The translations under genes were made by a program, and so were the position numbers. Shown in pieces: positions 16,007 through 24,512 of a stretch of 43,467 bases of DNA. This DNA comes from Corynebacterium flavescens (GTDB lineage: Bacteria; Actinomycetota; Actinomycetes; Mycobacteriales; Mycobacteriaceae). Under the pieces are notes generated by a model. It searched no databases. It was not told where the DNA came from and saw only the letters and a list, made by a program, of their open reading frames with translations. Each line of letters starts with the position of its first letter. Position 1 is the stretch's first letter. The DNA is taken from positions 1-43,467 of the forward strand of contig NZ_VXKK01000019.1 of assembly GCF_008693105.1 (NCBI RefSeq). The letters are read 5' to 3'.

Positions 16007-17356
16007 TCAGGAAAGGGAGTGCGCTACCATGTGCTCCCACTCGACGTACTTCTTACGCTCGCGGCCCTCGGCGGCACCGAGTGCGCGCTCAGCAGCGTCG
16101 AGCTTCTTCCATCCCTCCCAGCTCAGTACCTCTACGCCCGCATTTGAGAGCCTATCGGCTACGTCAGCGTCATTCGAGTGGTGGAGGTTTCCGGCTGCGT
16201 GATCTTTCAGCAGCATGGAGATGGTTTCTGTAGCATCGGACTTGGTATTGCCGATGAGTCCTATAGGGCCACGTTTAATCCAGCCGGTGGCATAGAGCCC
16301 GGGAACGATAGTGCCGTCGAGTTCGGTGACGTGCCCGCCGTCGTTATTAATAACGTGCTTGCCCTCGTTGAATGGTACCCCGTCCACGGCGTCGGAGCGA
16401 TAACCCACCGCGAGGTAGACCGCCTGCACCGGCCACGTGCTGAATTGTCCCGTTCCTCGGACCTGACCATCGCCGCTCAAGGCGGTTCGCTCGGTTTTTA
16501 GTCCCGCAACCTTGCCGTTTTCCTCCAAGATCTCCACGGGCTGCTCGAAGAAATGAATCTGAAGCGTGTGCGGTGCGGGTTTCGATTCGCGGAGGGCATA
16601 GTTTTCCAGGATCTGGCACACCAGGTCCTGGGACTTAGATTCCGCACGTGCGGCGAAAGAGGCCTCGTCGTAATCGATGTCTTCCGCAGAGACCTCGACG
16701 TTGATAGTCGGAGAGTGATCTAGTTCCTTAAGCTCCAGCGGCGTGAATTTGGCCTGCGCGGGACCGCGCCTGCCGAACACGCGCACCGTGCAGGCTTGGT
16801 TGCGGGAGAGGGATTCATAAACATTATCGGGGATCTCGGTGACCTTGAGTTCGTCGCCGGTTTTAGACAGGATTCGAGCCACGTCGAGGCCCACATTTCC
16901 TACGCCAATGACGGCCACCTCTTGGGCGTGCAGATCCCAGCTGCGCTGGAAGCGCGGGTTTCCATCGTAGAAGCCGACAAACTCGCCGGCTCCGAAAACC
17001 CCCTCGAGCTGCGCGCCGGGGATATCGAGGGAGCGATCGCCTACGGCGCCGGTGGCGAAGATGACGGCGTCATAGTGTGCGCCGAGTTGATCAACGGTGA
17101 TATCGCGCCCCACTGAAACGTTGGTAAGCAAACGAATGCTGGGAGACTCCAGCACCCGGTGCAGGGACTTGATTATGCCCTTGATGCGCGGGTGATCGGG
17201 TGCTACTCCGTAGCGGATGAGGCCGAATGGGGCGGGCATCTGCTCGATGAGATCGATATGTACGTTGCCCTCAGTCTTTTTAACCAGGATATCGGAGGCG
17301 TAGATTCCGGCTGGTCCCGCGCCAATAACTGCAACTTTGAGGGGCTTGGTGGTCAT
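16007..17356 (-). CDS. fpr2: FprA-type ferredoxin-NADP+ reductase
   Basis: A 449-residue adrenodoxin-reductase-like flavoprotein. FAD binds at VAVIGAGPAGIYASDIL near the N-terminus. The NADP(H) site includes VAVIGVGNVGLDVARIL (about residue 150) and NQACTVRVFGRRGPAQAKFT. A C-terminal ATGWIKRGPIGLIGNTKSDA block is typical of FprA/Fpr2. In C. glutamicum the orthologue starts the fpr2-cysIXHDNYZ cluster and is thought to deliver NADPH electrons to ferredoxin-dependent sulfite reductase. Here it is divergent from cysI with a 255-base shared promoter region. The ATG has AAAGG five bases upstream. Confidence 0.93.
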   Translation of the reverse strand: MTTKPLKVAVIGAGPAGIYASDILVKKTEGNVHIDLIEQMPAPFGLIRYGVAPDHPRIKGIIKSLHRVLESPSIRLLTNVSVGRDITVDQLGAHYDAVIFATGAVGDRSLDIPGAQLEGVFGAGEFVGFYDGNPRFQRSWDLHAQEVAVIGVGNVGLDVARILSKTGDELKVTEIPDNVYESLSRNQACTVRVFGRRGPAQAKFTPLELKELDHSPTINVEVSAEDIDYDEASFAARAESKSQDLVCQILENYALRESKPAPHTLQIHFFEQPVEILEENGKVAGLKTERTALSGDGQVRGTGQFSTWPVQAVYLAVGYRSDAVDGVPFNEGKHVINNDGGHVTELDGTIVPGLYATGWIKRGPIGLIGNTKSDATETISMLLKDHAAGNLHHSNDADVADRLSNAGVEVLSWEGWKKLDAAERALGAAEGRERKKYVEWEHMVAHSLS

Positions 17357-17397
17357 GGTGGCCTTTCGGGGGTATCGGGTGACGGCAAGTTCCGCCC

Positions 17398-17413
17398 TAG
17401 ATAAACATGTCTA
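17398..17413. promoter_or_regulatory. McbR-like operator in the fpr2-cysI intergenic region
   Basis: tagataaacatgtcta fits TAGAC-N6-GTCTA, the reported McbR operator of C. glutamicum, with one mismatch. It lies 42 bases upstream of the fpr2 start. A weaker half-site resembling the same pattern (tagac at 17564, then gtttt) lies on the cysI side. McbR represses sulfur-amino-acid genes; binding here is inferred. Confidence 0.65.
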
Positions 17414-17611
17414 TTTCTACTCGGAAATGGTTTGTTTCATTGAATCTTCTGCGAGGAATTCACGCAAGGCGGGTAATTACATTCTGTCGATCTGCGCTAA
17501 AAAGTGCTGGTAGATAAGGTTCGACCTCTGAAATTAAAGTATACCGCTTTGTCTGTTGGGTGTAGACCAGTAGGTTTTGAGTACTAAGAGAAAGGTAGTG
17601 ATCTGCACGCT

Positions 17612-19288
17612 ATGACTACAGCAACGAAACCGCAACGCTCCCCGCGCCCTCGGAAACCGGAGGGGCAGTGGAAGATCGACGGCACCGCGCCGCTGAATGA
17701 TGATGAAGCTATCAAGCAAGAAGACGGGGGGCTTTCCGCCCGGCAACGCGTGATCGACATCTACTCCAAGCAGGGGTTCAGCTCTATTCCCGCCGCCGAT
17801 CTGGCGCCGCGCTTCAAATGGCTGGGCCTTTATACGCAACGTAAGCAAAATCTGGGCGGCGAACACACCTCCCAGATGACTAATGCCGAGCTGCAGGACG
17901 AGTACTTCATGATGCGTATCCGCTTCGATGGCGGGCGGCTCAATCCGACTCAGCTGCGCACAGTGGGAGAGATTTCCCGCGATTATGCTCGCTCAACAGC
18001 GGACTTTAGCGATCGTCAGAACCTGCAATTGCACTGGGTTGAAATCGAGAATGTCCCCACCATCTGGGAGAAGCTGGAAGCGGTGGGCCTCGACACGCTG
18101 CTCGGTTGCGGCGACGTGCCCCGCGTCGTGCTCGGCTCCCCAGTGGCGGGGGTGGCCGCGGATGAGATTATTGATGGCACCCCGGCCATTGAAGAGATCG
18201 TTGGTGACTATCTGATGCGCGAGGAGTTCCACAACCTTCCGCGTAAGTTCAAGAGCGCGGTGTCGGGCAATCGCCGCCAAGACGTTACGCACGAGATTCA
18301 AGATGTTGCTTTCGTCGGCGTCGATCACCCCGAGCATGGACCTGGTTTCGATTGCTTCGTTGGCGGAGGTCTTTCGACTAACCCCATGCTTTCGCAGTCA
18401 CTGGGTGCTTGGGTCCCGCTGGAACGTGTCGCGGAGGTCTGGGCCGGCGTGGCCGGCATTTTCCGAGATTACGGTTACCGCCGTAACCGCAATCGCGCTC
18501 GCCTGAAGTTCCTGGTGGCGCAGTGGGGTATCGAGAAGTTCCGTGAGGTCCTCGAGAAGGACTATCTAGACGCGCCGCTTCTCGACGGAGAACCGCTCGA
18601 GGTCGAACCCGGTTCCAGGGATCACCTCGGCGTCCATAAGCAAAAGGACGGGAAGCTCTATCTCGGAGTTAAGCCCACCGTGGGGCATGCCACCGGTGAG
18701 CAGCTCATCGCTATCGCAGATGTGGCGGAAGAGTTTGGCATTGAGAGAATTCGCACCACCCCGATGAAAGAGTTGCTGTTCCTTGACGTGGAGGAGGAAA
18801 AGATACCGGCGTTGTCTCGCGCGCTCGATGACACTGGCCTTTACTCGCAGCCCTCAGAGTTTCGCCGGGGAGTCATATCGTGCACCGGCCTGGAGTTTTG
18901 CAAGCTAGCGCACGTGACCACCAAGGCGCGCGCTATCGAACTCGTTGACATCCTAGAGGACAGGTTGGGAGATCTTGACGTCCCGCTGTCGATTGCTCTC
19001 AACGGTTGCCCCAATGCTTGCGCTCGCTCTCAGGTCGCCGATATCGGCCTCAAGGGCCAGATGGTGGCCGATTCCGAAGGCAACAAGGTCGAGGGCTTTC
19101 AGGTGCACCTCGGCGGAGCCTTGGGTCTCTCGCCGGATTGGGGACGCAAACTGCGCGGTCACAAGGTGATCGCGGAAGAACTTCCCGAGTACGTTATTCG
19201 CCTCGTGGAAAAGTACAAGGAGCAGCGGGAGGAAGGCGAACAGTTCCGGCACTGGGTTCTGCGTGCACCGGAAGAAGAGCTGCAATGA
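17612..19288 (+). CDS. cysI: Assimilatory ferredoxin-dependent sulfite reductase
   Basis: A 558-residue sirohaem protein reducing sulfite to sulfide with six electrons. The [4Fe-4S]/sirohaem ligands are Cys424 and Cys430 (CTGLEFCK) and Cys466 and Cys470 (NGCPNACAR). Tyr74 (GLYTQR) and Cys166 (GCGD) align with the Tyr-Cys pair reported as cross-linked beside sirohaem in M. tuberculosis SirA. The two-fold ferrodoxin-like repeat architecture and length fit SirA/CysI. It is followed by cysX with an ATGA overlap, then cysY and cysZ, giving one operon. The ATG start follows a 255-base promoter region shared with fpr2. Confidence 0.95.
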   Translation: MTTATKPQRSPRPRKPEGQWKIDGTAPLNDDEAIKQEDGGLSARQRVIDIYSKQGFSSIPAADLAPRFKWLGLYTQRKQNLGGEHTSQMTNAELQDEYFMMRIRFDGGRLNPTQLRTVGEISRDYARSTADFSDRQNLQLHWVEIENVPTIWEKLEAVGLDTLLGCGDVPRVVLGSPVAGVAADEIIDGTPAIEEIVGDYLMREEFHNLPRKFKSAVSGNRRQDVTHEIQDVAFVGVDHPEHGPGFDCFVGGGLSTNPMLSQSLGAWVPLERVAEVWAGVAGIFRDYGYRRNRNRARLKFLVAQWGIEKFREVLEKDYLDAPLLDGEPLEVEPGSRDHLGVHKQKDGKLYLGVKPTVGHATGEQLIAIADVAEEFGIERIRTTPMKELLFLDVEEEKIPALSRALDDTGLYSQPSEFRRGVISCTGLEFCKLAHVTTKARAIELVDILEDRLGDLDVPLSIALNGCPNACARSQVADIGLKGQMVADSEGNKVEGFQVHLGGALGLSPDWGRKLRGHKVIAEELPEYVIRLVEKYKEQREEGEQFRHWVLRAPEEELQ

Positions 19289-19560
19289 GTTTTCGCCGAA
19301 AGCCGAATCCAAACCGGAATCACCCCAGTTATTGCCCATATTGTGCGGGAACATCGCTCTTTCCGGACGAGGAAGGGGAGTTTGCCTGGAAGTGCACGGA
19401 GTGCCTGCGGGTGTTTTCCGTACTTTTCCACGGGCAAGATGACGCCCCCACCGCGCCCGTCTCCAGCGTCTCATCGGCCGAAGCGCTGCAACTTTCGCTG
19501 CGGCGACGTGGGCATCGCACTGCGGTGAGCACATCGAACAGGGAGGATGATGAAGATTGA
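19285..19560 (+). CDS. cysX: CysX, small four-cysteine protein of the sulfite-reductase operon
   Basis: A 91-residue basic protein with two CxxC pairs, Cys17/Cys20 (SYCPYCAG) and Cys37/Cys40 (WKCTECLRVF). These could bind zinc or a metal cluster. C. glutamicum cysX lies at the same place and has been proposed to pass electrons to sulfite reductase; the spacing looks at least as much like a zinc ribbon, so that role is unproven. The C-terminal 35 residues are low in structure. Its ATG overlaps the cysI stop (ATGA) and its stop overlaps the TTG start of cysY (TTGA), implying tight translational coupling. Confidence 0.85.
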   Translation: MSFRRKPNPNRNHPSYCPYCAGTSLFPDEEGEFAWKCTECLRVFSVLFHGQDDAPTAPVSSVSSAEALQLSLRRRGHRTAVSTSNREDDED

Positions 19561-20258
19561 CCGCATTAATTACGCTTAGTCACGGTTCGCGGCACCCCGG
19601 CGCGGCAGCGGGAGTCGACAGACTCACGCGTGCGGCCGCGCGCGATGTGGGAATTAATTATTTCCTCAGCGCTCACCTGGAGTTTACTGAGCCCAACCTC
19701 GCGGGCGCAGCAAACAGCTTGGCGAGCCTTGGTGTTGAGGAAGCCGTGGTGGTCCCGCTGTTATTCACCTCGGGATATCATCAGAGGGTCGATGTTCCCA
19801 ACGCCGTGAGCGTGGCGGAGGATTCCTCAGGACTCCGGTTGAAGTTAGCCCCGGGCCTAGGAACGGGTGAGGAAATGGCGCGGGTGTTGGCTCGGCGAAT
19901 GCTCAAGGCGCACCCGGATGAGCATTGCATACTATATGCGGTGGGCTCATCAGACCCTTGCGCGAACATCGCCGTCGAAAAGCTCGCGACTCGGGTTGCA
20001 GATCTAACGGGGCACAGCACCTCAGTGGCGTTTGCTACTCGCGGTGGGCGTGAGGCCATAGCCGCCCAGGCCACTGGGTACCGCCACGTCCGTGTGCTGC
20101 CACTGTTTGTCACCGCAGGTCTTTTGCTGGACCTGCTTTCAGATTCCCCGGGGCACATCGATCCTCCACTCGGGGAAGACCTTGCCGAAATCGTCGCGGC
20201 CCGCTTCCAAGTTGGCGCGCGCACCCACGCGCGCCAACTACTCAAGAATGGAATCTAA
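19557..20258 (+). CDS. cysY: Sirohydrochlorin ferrochelatase-like protein CysY (CbiX/SirB family)
   Basis: A 233-residue protein with two CbiX-type halves. The first begins TALITLSHGSRHPGAAAGV with the metal-binding His of the family, and the loop VVPLLFTSGYHQRVDVP carries the second. The second half has VRVLPLFVTAGLLLDLL. It should insert Fe2+ into sirohydrochlorin to give sirohaem for CysI. The start is TTG, with GGGAGGATGATGAAG upstream and a 4-base overlap with cysX; this start is required because the SHG motif is only seven residues in. The gene lies directly after cysX, whereas in C. glutamicum cysH, cysD and cysN intervene. Confidence 0.88.
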   Translation: MTALITLSHGSRHPGAAAGVDRLTRAAARDVGINYFLSAHLEFTEPNLAGAANSLASLGVEEAVVVPLLFTSGYHQRVDVPNAVSVAEDSSGLRLKLAPGLGTGEEMARVLARRMLKAHPDEHCILYAVGSSDPCANIAVEKLATRVADLTGHSTSVAFATRGGREAIAAQATGYRHVRVLPLFVTAGLLLDLLSDSPGHIDPPLGEDLAEIVAARFQVGARTHARQLLKNGI

Positions 20259-20261
20259 ACC

Positions 20262-21278
20262 ATGAAAACACTCATCCTCATCGCCCTCGCCGGTGCCGCC
20301 GCCCAGCTGGTTGACGGCGGAATTGGCATGGGCTTTGGAGTAACCTCTACGACCATCTTGTTGCTGGCCGGACTCGGCCCGGCCCAGGCCTCGGCGGTTG
20401 TACATACTGCGGAACTAGGCACGACCTTCGTCTCGGGCCTAAGCCACTGGCGTTTTGGCAACGTGCACTGGCCCACCGTTTTCAAGCTAGGGGTTCCAGG
20501 CTCCATCGCTGCCTTCCTTGGCGCGACGGTGCTTTCCAATATCTCCACTGATGCGGCGGTCCCCATTACCTCCTTGATCTTGGTCGCCATTGGCATCAAC
20601 TTGGTGTGGCGTTTTTCCCAGATACGGCCGCACCGGGTGGTGAGCAATCGTTCACACTCGACCGCCTTTCTCGGAGGGTTGGGCTTGGTCGGCGGCTTTG
20701 TCGACGCTACTGGCGGCGGCGGATGGGGGCCGGTGTCGACCTCAACCCTCATGGCAATCGGGCGTGAGCAGCCGCGCCGCATTGTGGGAACTGTCAATAC
20801 AGCGGAGTTCTTAGTCACGCTTGGCGCCACCCTCGGGTTTATGGTCGGGCTCTGGCACGATATTGTCTCCAACTTTTCCTCAGTGCTTGCGTTGCTTATA
20901 GGAGGCACCATCGCCGCGCCTTTCGCCGCTTGGTTGGTTTCTCGCATTAGCCCCATCCTGCTAGGAGGTCTAGTGGGCACCGCTATTATCTTCCTCAACA
21001 TCGACAAGGTTTTCGGAGGAGCGGGAACGTACTTCGGTCTTGAGGTGCCGACGACGGTGACCGCAGTCATAAAGTATGCCTTACTAGCAGTCGGCATCTT
21101 TGCCACCATTTACGGCGCGCGACACGAACGCAAGGCGCAGGCCGCAGCATTAGCCAAGGAAAATGAACCGGAGAATAGTGTCCCGGTTGCGGACGGCATT
21201 GATGCTGGCGAGGGCGGTCATGCTGAAGTAGTGCCCGCCAGCGCGGCCTATCAGGCTGAGCAAGGTACGAGGAAATAA
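20262..21278 (+). CDS. cysZ: TSUP-family (TauE/SafE) permease CysZ
   Basis: A 338-residue polytopic membrane protein with about eight hydrophobic helices. The two repeated motifs GGIGMGFGVTSTTILL and GGFVDATGGGGWGPVSTS are the hallmark of the TSUP/TauE-SafE family. In C. glutamicum CysZ is regarded as the sulfate uptake system; here, without sulfate activation genes in the operon, sulfite or a sulfonate-derived anion is also possible. The last 55 residues are hydrophilic and probably cytoplasmic. It starts four bases after the cysY stop and ends the operon. Confidence 0.9.
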   Translation: MKTLILIALAGAAAQLVDGGIGMGFGVTSTTILLLAGLGPAQASAVVHTAELGTTFVSGLSHWRFGNVHWPTVFKLGVPGSIAAFLGATVLSNISTDAAVPITSLILVAIGINLVWRFSQIRPHRVVSNRSHSTAFLGGLGLVGGFVDATGGGGWGPVSTSTLMAIGREQPRRIVGTVNTAEFLVTLGATLGFMVGLWHDIVSNFSSVLALLIGGTIAAPFAAWLVSRISPILLGGLVGTAIIFLNIDKVFGGAGTYFGLEVPTTVTAVIKYALLAVGIFATIYGARHERKAQAAALAKENEPENSVPVADGIDAGEGGHAEVVPASAAYQAEQGTRK

Positions 21279-21317
21279 CTTGGCCGGGTTCCAGCCGGGC
21301 CTGCCCAAGGCTAATCG

Positions 21318-22055
21318 CTAAAGGTTGACCACCGCGCCGATGACGTAGACGGCGGGAGGCGCAATATGGTGCTTTGCCATAACCTCGCCGAGGTCACGCA
21401 GCTCGCACCGGAATTCCCGGGCCTCGGAAAGTGAGCCCTCCTGCATGATGGCTACCGGCGTGGTGGGGGCTAGGCCCCCTTCCTGCAAAGCCTGCGCGAT
21501 GGCACGGGCATTCTTTACGCCCATGATGACAGAAAGCGTTGCCCCCGAGGTAGCCAGTGCTTGCCAGTTGACTAGGGACTTGGGGTGTCTAGGCGGAAGA
21601 TGCCCCGAAACGACGGTGAAGGCATGCACCACTCCGCGCTGGGTGACGGGCACTCCTGCTAGCGCAGGAACGGAGACTGCACTCGTCACCCCAGGGATGA
21701 CCTCAACGGGTATGCCGGCTTTTAGGAGGGCTTGATACTCCTCGAAACCGCGTCCAAAAACATAGGGATCCCCTCCCTTCAGCCGTGCAACGCTTCGCCC
21801 AGCCACAGCGTGCTCGATGAGGAGATGGTTGATCTTCTCCTGCGAGGTTTGCCGCCTATATGGAAGCTTCGAGACGTCGATAAGCTGCTTGGAGGAGATA
21901 TCGCACAACTTGTCGAGCTGGGCCGTTGGGCCGAGGTGGTCGGCCAAGATGACTTCCGCCTCTTGCAAAGCGTGCATGCCACGGACGGTGATGAGATCCC
22001 AGGCTCCGGGCCCACCGCCGATGAGAGAAACTGGATGAGGCTGTCTAGACGTCAT
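21318..22055 (-). CDS. cobA: Uroporphyrinogen-III C-methyltransferase
   Basis: A 245-residue SAM-dependent tetrapyrrole methylase of the single-domain CobA/SUMT type, making precorrin-2 from uroporphyrinogen III. The N-terminal SAM-site motif is VSLIGGGPGAWDLITVRG, and RLKGGDPYVFGRGFEE is the family signature; the later PGVTSAVSVPALAGVPVTQRG is also characteristic. No CysG-type dehydrogenase/ferrochelatase domain is fused, so the NAD-dependent oxidation of precorrin-2 must be encoded elsewhere. It converges on cysZ (39-base gap) and supplies the sirohaem pathway of the same module. Confidence 0.93.
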   Translation of the reverse strand: MTSRQPHPVSLIGGGPGAWDLITVRGMHALQEAEVILADHLGPTAQLDKLCDISSKQLIDVSKLPYRRQTSQEKINHLLIEHAVAGRSVARLKGGDPYVFGRGFEEYQALLKAGIPVEVIPGVTSAVSVPALAGVPVTQRGVVHAFTVVSGHLPPRHPKSLVNWQALATSGATLSVIMGVKNARAIAQALQEGGLAPTTPVAIMQEGSLSEAREFRCELRDLGEVMAKHHIAPPAVYVIGAVVNL

Positions 22056-22186
22056 AGATCTTCATGCTAGTTCACTGTCATCGACGACCGGACTATCCGG
22101 GGTGGTTTGGATGTGTCACAGCCGGCGATTCTTCTCAGTGCATAACCGGCCTGTAGCTAGCCGGGGCGGTCCGTTTGGCACCAGAC

Positions 22187-22192
22187 TATGCT
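22187..22192 (+). promoter_or_regulatory. -10 element for leaderless tobH
   Basis: TATGCT is followed by cgaagat (seven bases) and ATG 22200. The upstream in-frame ATG at 22188 lies inside this element and so is unlikely to be the start. Confidence 0.6.
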
Positions 22193-22199
22193 CGAAGAT

Positions 22200-23234
22200 A
22201 TGGACAACGGATACTACGATGGCTCCGCATATGACGCTGAAACCGTGCGTTTTTTCGATGTTGCGCACGAGGGGAGCCAGATTCGGCTCTTAGCCAACTC
22301 CCTCGAGGCATTGCGGCCCATTAGCGGAATGCGTCCGCGGTCGGTGGTTATCTTGGCGACCGAGCAGGTAGCGCGGGCCGCTGCGGACTTCGTCGTCGGG
22401 CTCGCAGAGCCCTTGCGAGTTCCCATCGTCGTTGCCGAGGCCCTTCCGCAGTTTGTCGGTGCTCTCGACATTGTGGTCGTGGTGGGGGACAAAGGTGAAT
22501 GCGATTGGGCTTCTCAGGCTCTCATCAGTGCCGATAAGCGTGGGGCAAGCACCATTTTCATCGGCCCGAGCAGTGGCCCTCTAGTCGATGACGTGCCGGC
22601 CAGCACTGTTGTCGCTCCCACGCTGCCTACTGCAGCAGGCCCCTCGCCGGCTCGGTGCATCGCGGCTCTGTACGCCATCGTCGAAGTGCTCGAGGGTGAC
22701 TGCGAGTTTATCGCTCGCAGGCTCGAGGAAGTGGCCAGCGCCGTCGACCGGGAGCTGGTGCTCCTGTCCCCAGAGAGTGATTCCACCACCAATCCGGGGC
22801 GGCAGCTGCGCGAGTTCGTCGAAGGCTGCCTTGTCATCCACAGTTGCGGAGTAGACTCACATGCCTATTCCTCGCAACGCCAGCGAGTTGATATGGGCTG
22901 CCTCGTTGCACGCATGGCGGCGAGCGTGTGGGCAACGCGCGGGCTGGGCGGAACCTTCGTTGCAGCGGAGGAACTTCCGCAGGTCCTCGAGCGCAGAAAT
23001 ACCGGCGGGGACAATGTTAATGAAGATCTCTTCTTTGATCCCTTCCTAGACAGTGCTCAAGGGCAGGGGGCTTTGGTACCCTTGAAAGTTGTCTTGTGGG
23101 TACAGGACGAGGCGAACCTGTCCCACTCTTTAGCCGTCAATAGTGCGGACCCGGAGCCCGGTCTCGGGGATCTGGCTCGTGCCTTGCAGCTAATCACGCG
23201 GAGTTATGCCGCGACCGCCTACGACATTAACTAA
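22200..23234 (+). CDS. TobH-like protein (SIS-fold, between manB and manA)
   Basis: A 344-residue soluble protein matching the conserved gene between manB and manA (Rv3256c, called TobH-like in mycobacteria). Two alpha/beta segments, MRPRSVVILATEQVARAAAD and IVVVVGDKGECDWASQAL, resemble the SIS/phosphosugar-isomerase fold, and FFDPFLD is near the C-terminus. Catalytic residues are not clear and function is unestablished; conserved linkage suggests a part in mannose-phosphate metabolism. ATG 22200 is chosen from the leaderless-promoter pattern. It is followed by manA after 11 bases. Confidence 0.8.
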   Translation: MDNGYYDGSAYDAETVRFFDVAHEGSQIRLLANSLEALRPISGMRPRSVVILATEQVARAAADFVVGLAEPLRVPIVVAEALPQFVGALDIVVVVGDKGECDWASQALISADKRGASTIFIGPSSGPLVDDVPASTVVAPTLPTAAGPSPARCIAALYAIVEVLEGDCEFIARRLEEVASAVDRELVLLSPESDSTTNPGRQLREFVEGCLVIHSCGVDSHAYSSQRQRVDMGCLVARMAASVWATRGLGGTFVAAEELPQVLERRNTGGDNVNEDLFFDPFLDSAQGQGALVPLKVVLWVQDEANLSHSLAVNSADPEPGLGDLARALQLITRSYAATAYDIN

Positions 23235-23245
23235 AGGACAAAGCA

Positions 23246-24475
23246 ATGCAGCTTCTGGACAGTGCGACTCGAAACTACTCTTGGGGTTCAAAAGCCCTCA
23301 TCCCACACCTGCAAGGCAAGGATTCTTCCGATAAGCCGGTAGCTGAGCTGTGGTACGGCGCCCATCCGGCTGATCCTTCTTCCGTGGACGGCCAGCGCCT
23401 TGACGCCGTGATCGCTGCGGATCCCCAGGACAGTCTAGGACGCCGCGTCGAAAAGCGCTACGGCGAGCGCCTGCCTTTCCTGTTGAAGATTCTGGCCGCG
23501 GCCGAACCACTGTCGCTGCAGGCGCACCCTTCTAAGGCTCAAGCGGAGGAGGGCTTCGAGCGTGAGAACCGCCTCGGCATTTCCCTGCAGGCCAGCAACC
23601 GTAATTACAAGGACGATAACCACAAGCCAGAGCTCATCGTCGCGCTCACGCCTTTCTACGCCATGGCTGGGTTCCGCCCGCTCGTGCGCACTCGCGAACT
23701 TTTTGACGGCCTGTCCTGCTCCGCCCTCGACCACTACCTAGGCATGCTCGATGACAGGCCCGAGGCTGAGTCCGATAATCTGCGCGCGCTCTTTACCACG
23801 TGGATTACTATTCCCTCCTCCAACCGCAAGGAGCTCATCGCCGCTGTAATAGCGTCCGGCGAGGATCTCGTCGCGCGTCTGCCTCGGGAGGATTGGCGCT
23901 CGGTGGTCATGTCTACCGTTATTCGCCTCAATGAGCAGTACCCCGGGGATATTGGAGTCCTTGGTGCACTGCTGCTTAACCATGTGCAGCTACAGCCTGG
24001 TGAGGCCGCCTATCTCAATGCAGGCGAGCTGCATGCCTATGTCTCCGGACTAGGCGTGGAAATCATGGCCAATTCCGATAACGTGCTGCGCGGCGGCCTG
24101 ACCCCCAAGTTCGTGGATGTTCCGGAGCTGGTGAAGGTCCTGACCTACAAGGCTGCCAAGGATCCGCGCGTCGAACAGGTAGACAAGTCCGCCCAAGCCA
24201 ATGTGGACGGTGCCGCCGTGTGGTCCTACCCAGTTCCCATTGAAGAGTTCATCATCGATCGCGTAGAGCTGAAGGGGACGGACTCGGTGGACCTAGACTT
24301 CGATGGTCCTGCGATCGTTTTGTGCACTGGGGGTGAGGCGCAAGCCCGCGACATAAACGGCAAGACCCTGCAGATCGCCCCGAGCAAGGCCATCTGGCTG
24401 CCAGCCTCCGAGGCTACGGTGTCGATTTCCGCGGTAAATGGTGGCAAGGCGGAGGTATTCGTCGCCCGCGTTTAG
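23246..24475 (+). CDS. manA: Mannose-6-phosphate isomerase, type I
   Basis: A 409-residue zinc-dependent isomerase converting fructose-6-P to mannose-6-P. Zinc ligands are visible in LSLQAHPSKAQAEEGF (Gln, His), NHKPELIVAL (Glu) and AGELHAYVSG (His). The catalytic Arg lies in NSDNVLRGGLTPKFVDV. The C-terminal jelly-roll half is complete. With manB and manC in the same window, it completes the route from fructose-6-P to GDP-mannose. The ATG has AAAGGACAAAGC upstream and follows tobH closely, so the two are cotranscribed. Confidence 0.95.
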   Translation: MQLLDSATRNYSWGSKALIPHLQGKDSSDKPVAELWYGAHPADPSSVDGQRLDAVIAADPQDSLGRRVEKRYGERLPFLLKILAAAEPLSLQAHPSKAQAEEGFERENRLGISLQASNRNYKDDNHKPELIVALTPFYAMAGFRPLVRTRELFDGLSCSALDHYLGMLDDRPEAESDNLRALFTTWITIPSSNRKELIAAVIASGEDLVARLPREDWRSVVMSTVIRLNEQYPGDIGVLGALLLNHVQLQPGEAAYLNAGELHAYVSGLGVEIMANSDNVLRGGLTPKFVDVPELVKVLTYKAAKDPRVEQVDKSAQANVDGAAVWSYPVPIEEFIIDRVELKGTDSVDLDFDGPAIVLCTGGEAQARDINGKTLQIAPSKAIWLPASEATVSISAVNGGKAEVFVARV

Positions 24476-24512
24476 TGGGGGCAAGGGGAGGACGGAAGCT
24501 CTTTCTCAGCTC

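Noticed and set aside
20255..21109. 284-residue open frame antisense to cysZ
   Set aside because: Composition is Pro/Ala/Thr/Met-rich shadow sequence; the plus strand encodes a clear TSUP permease.
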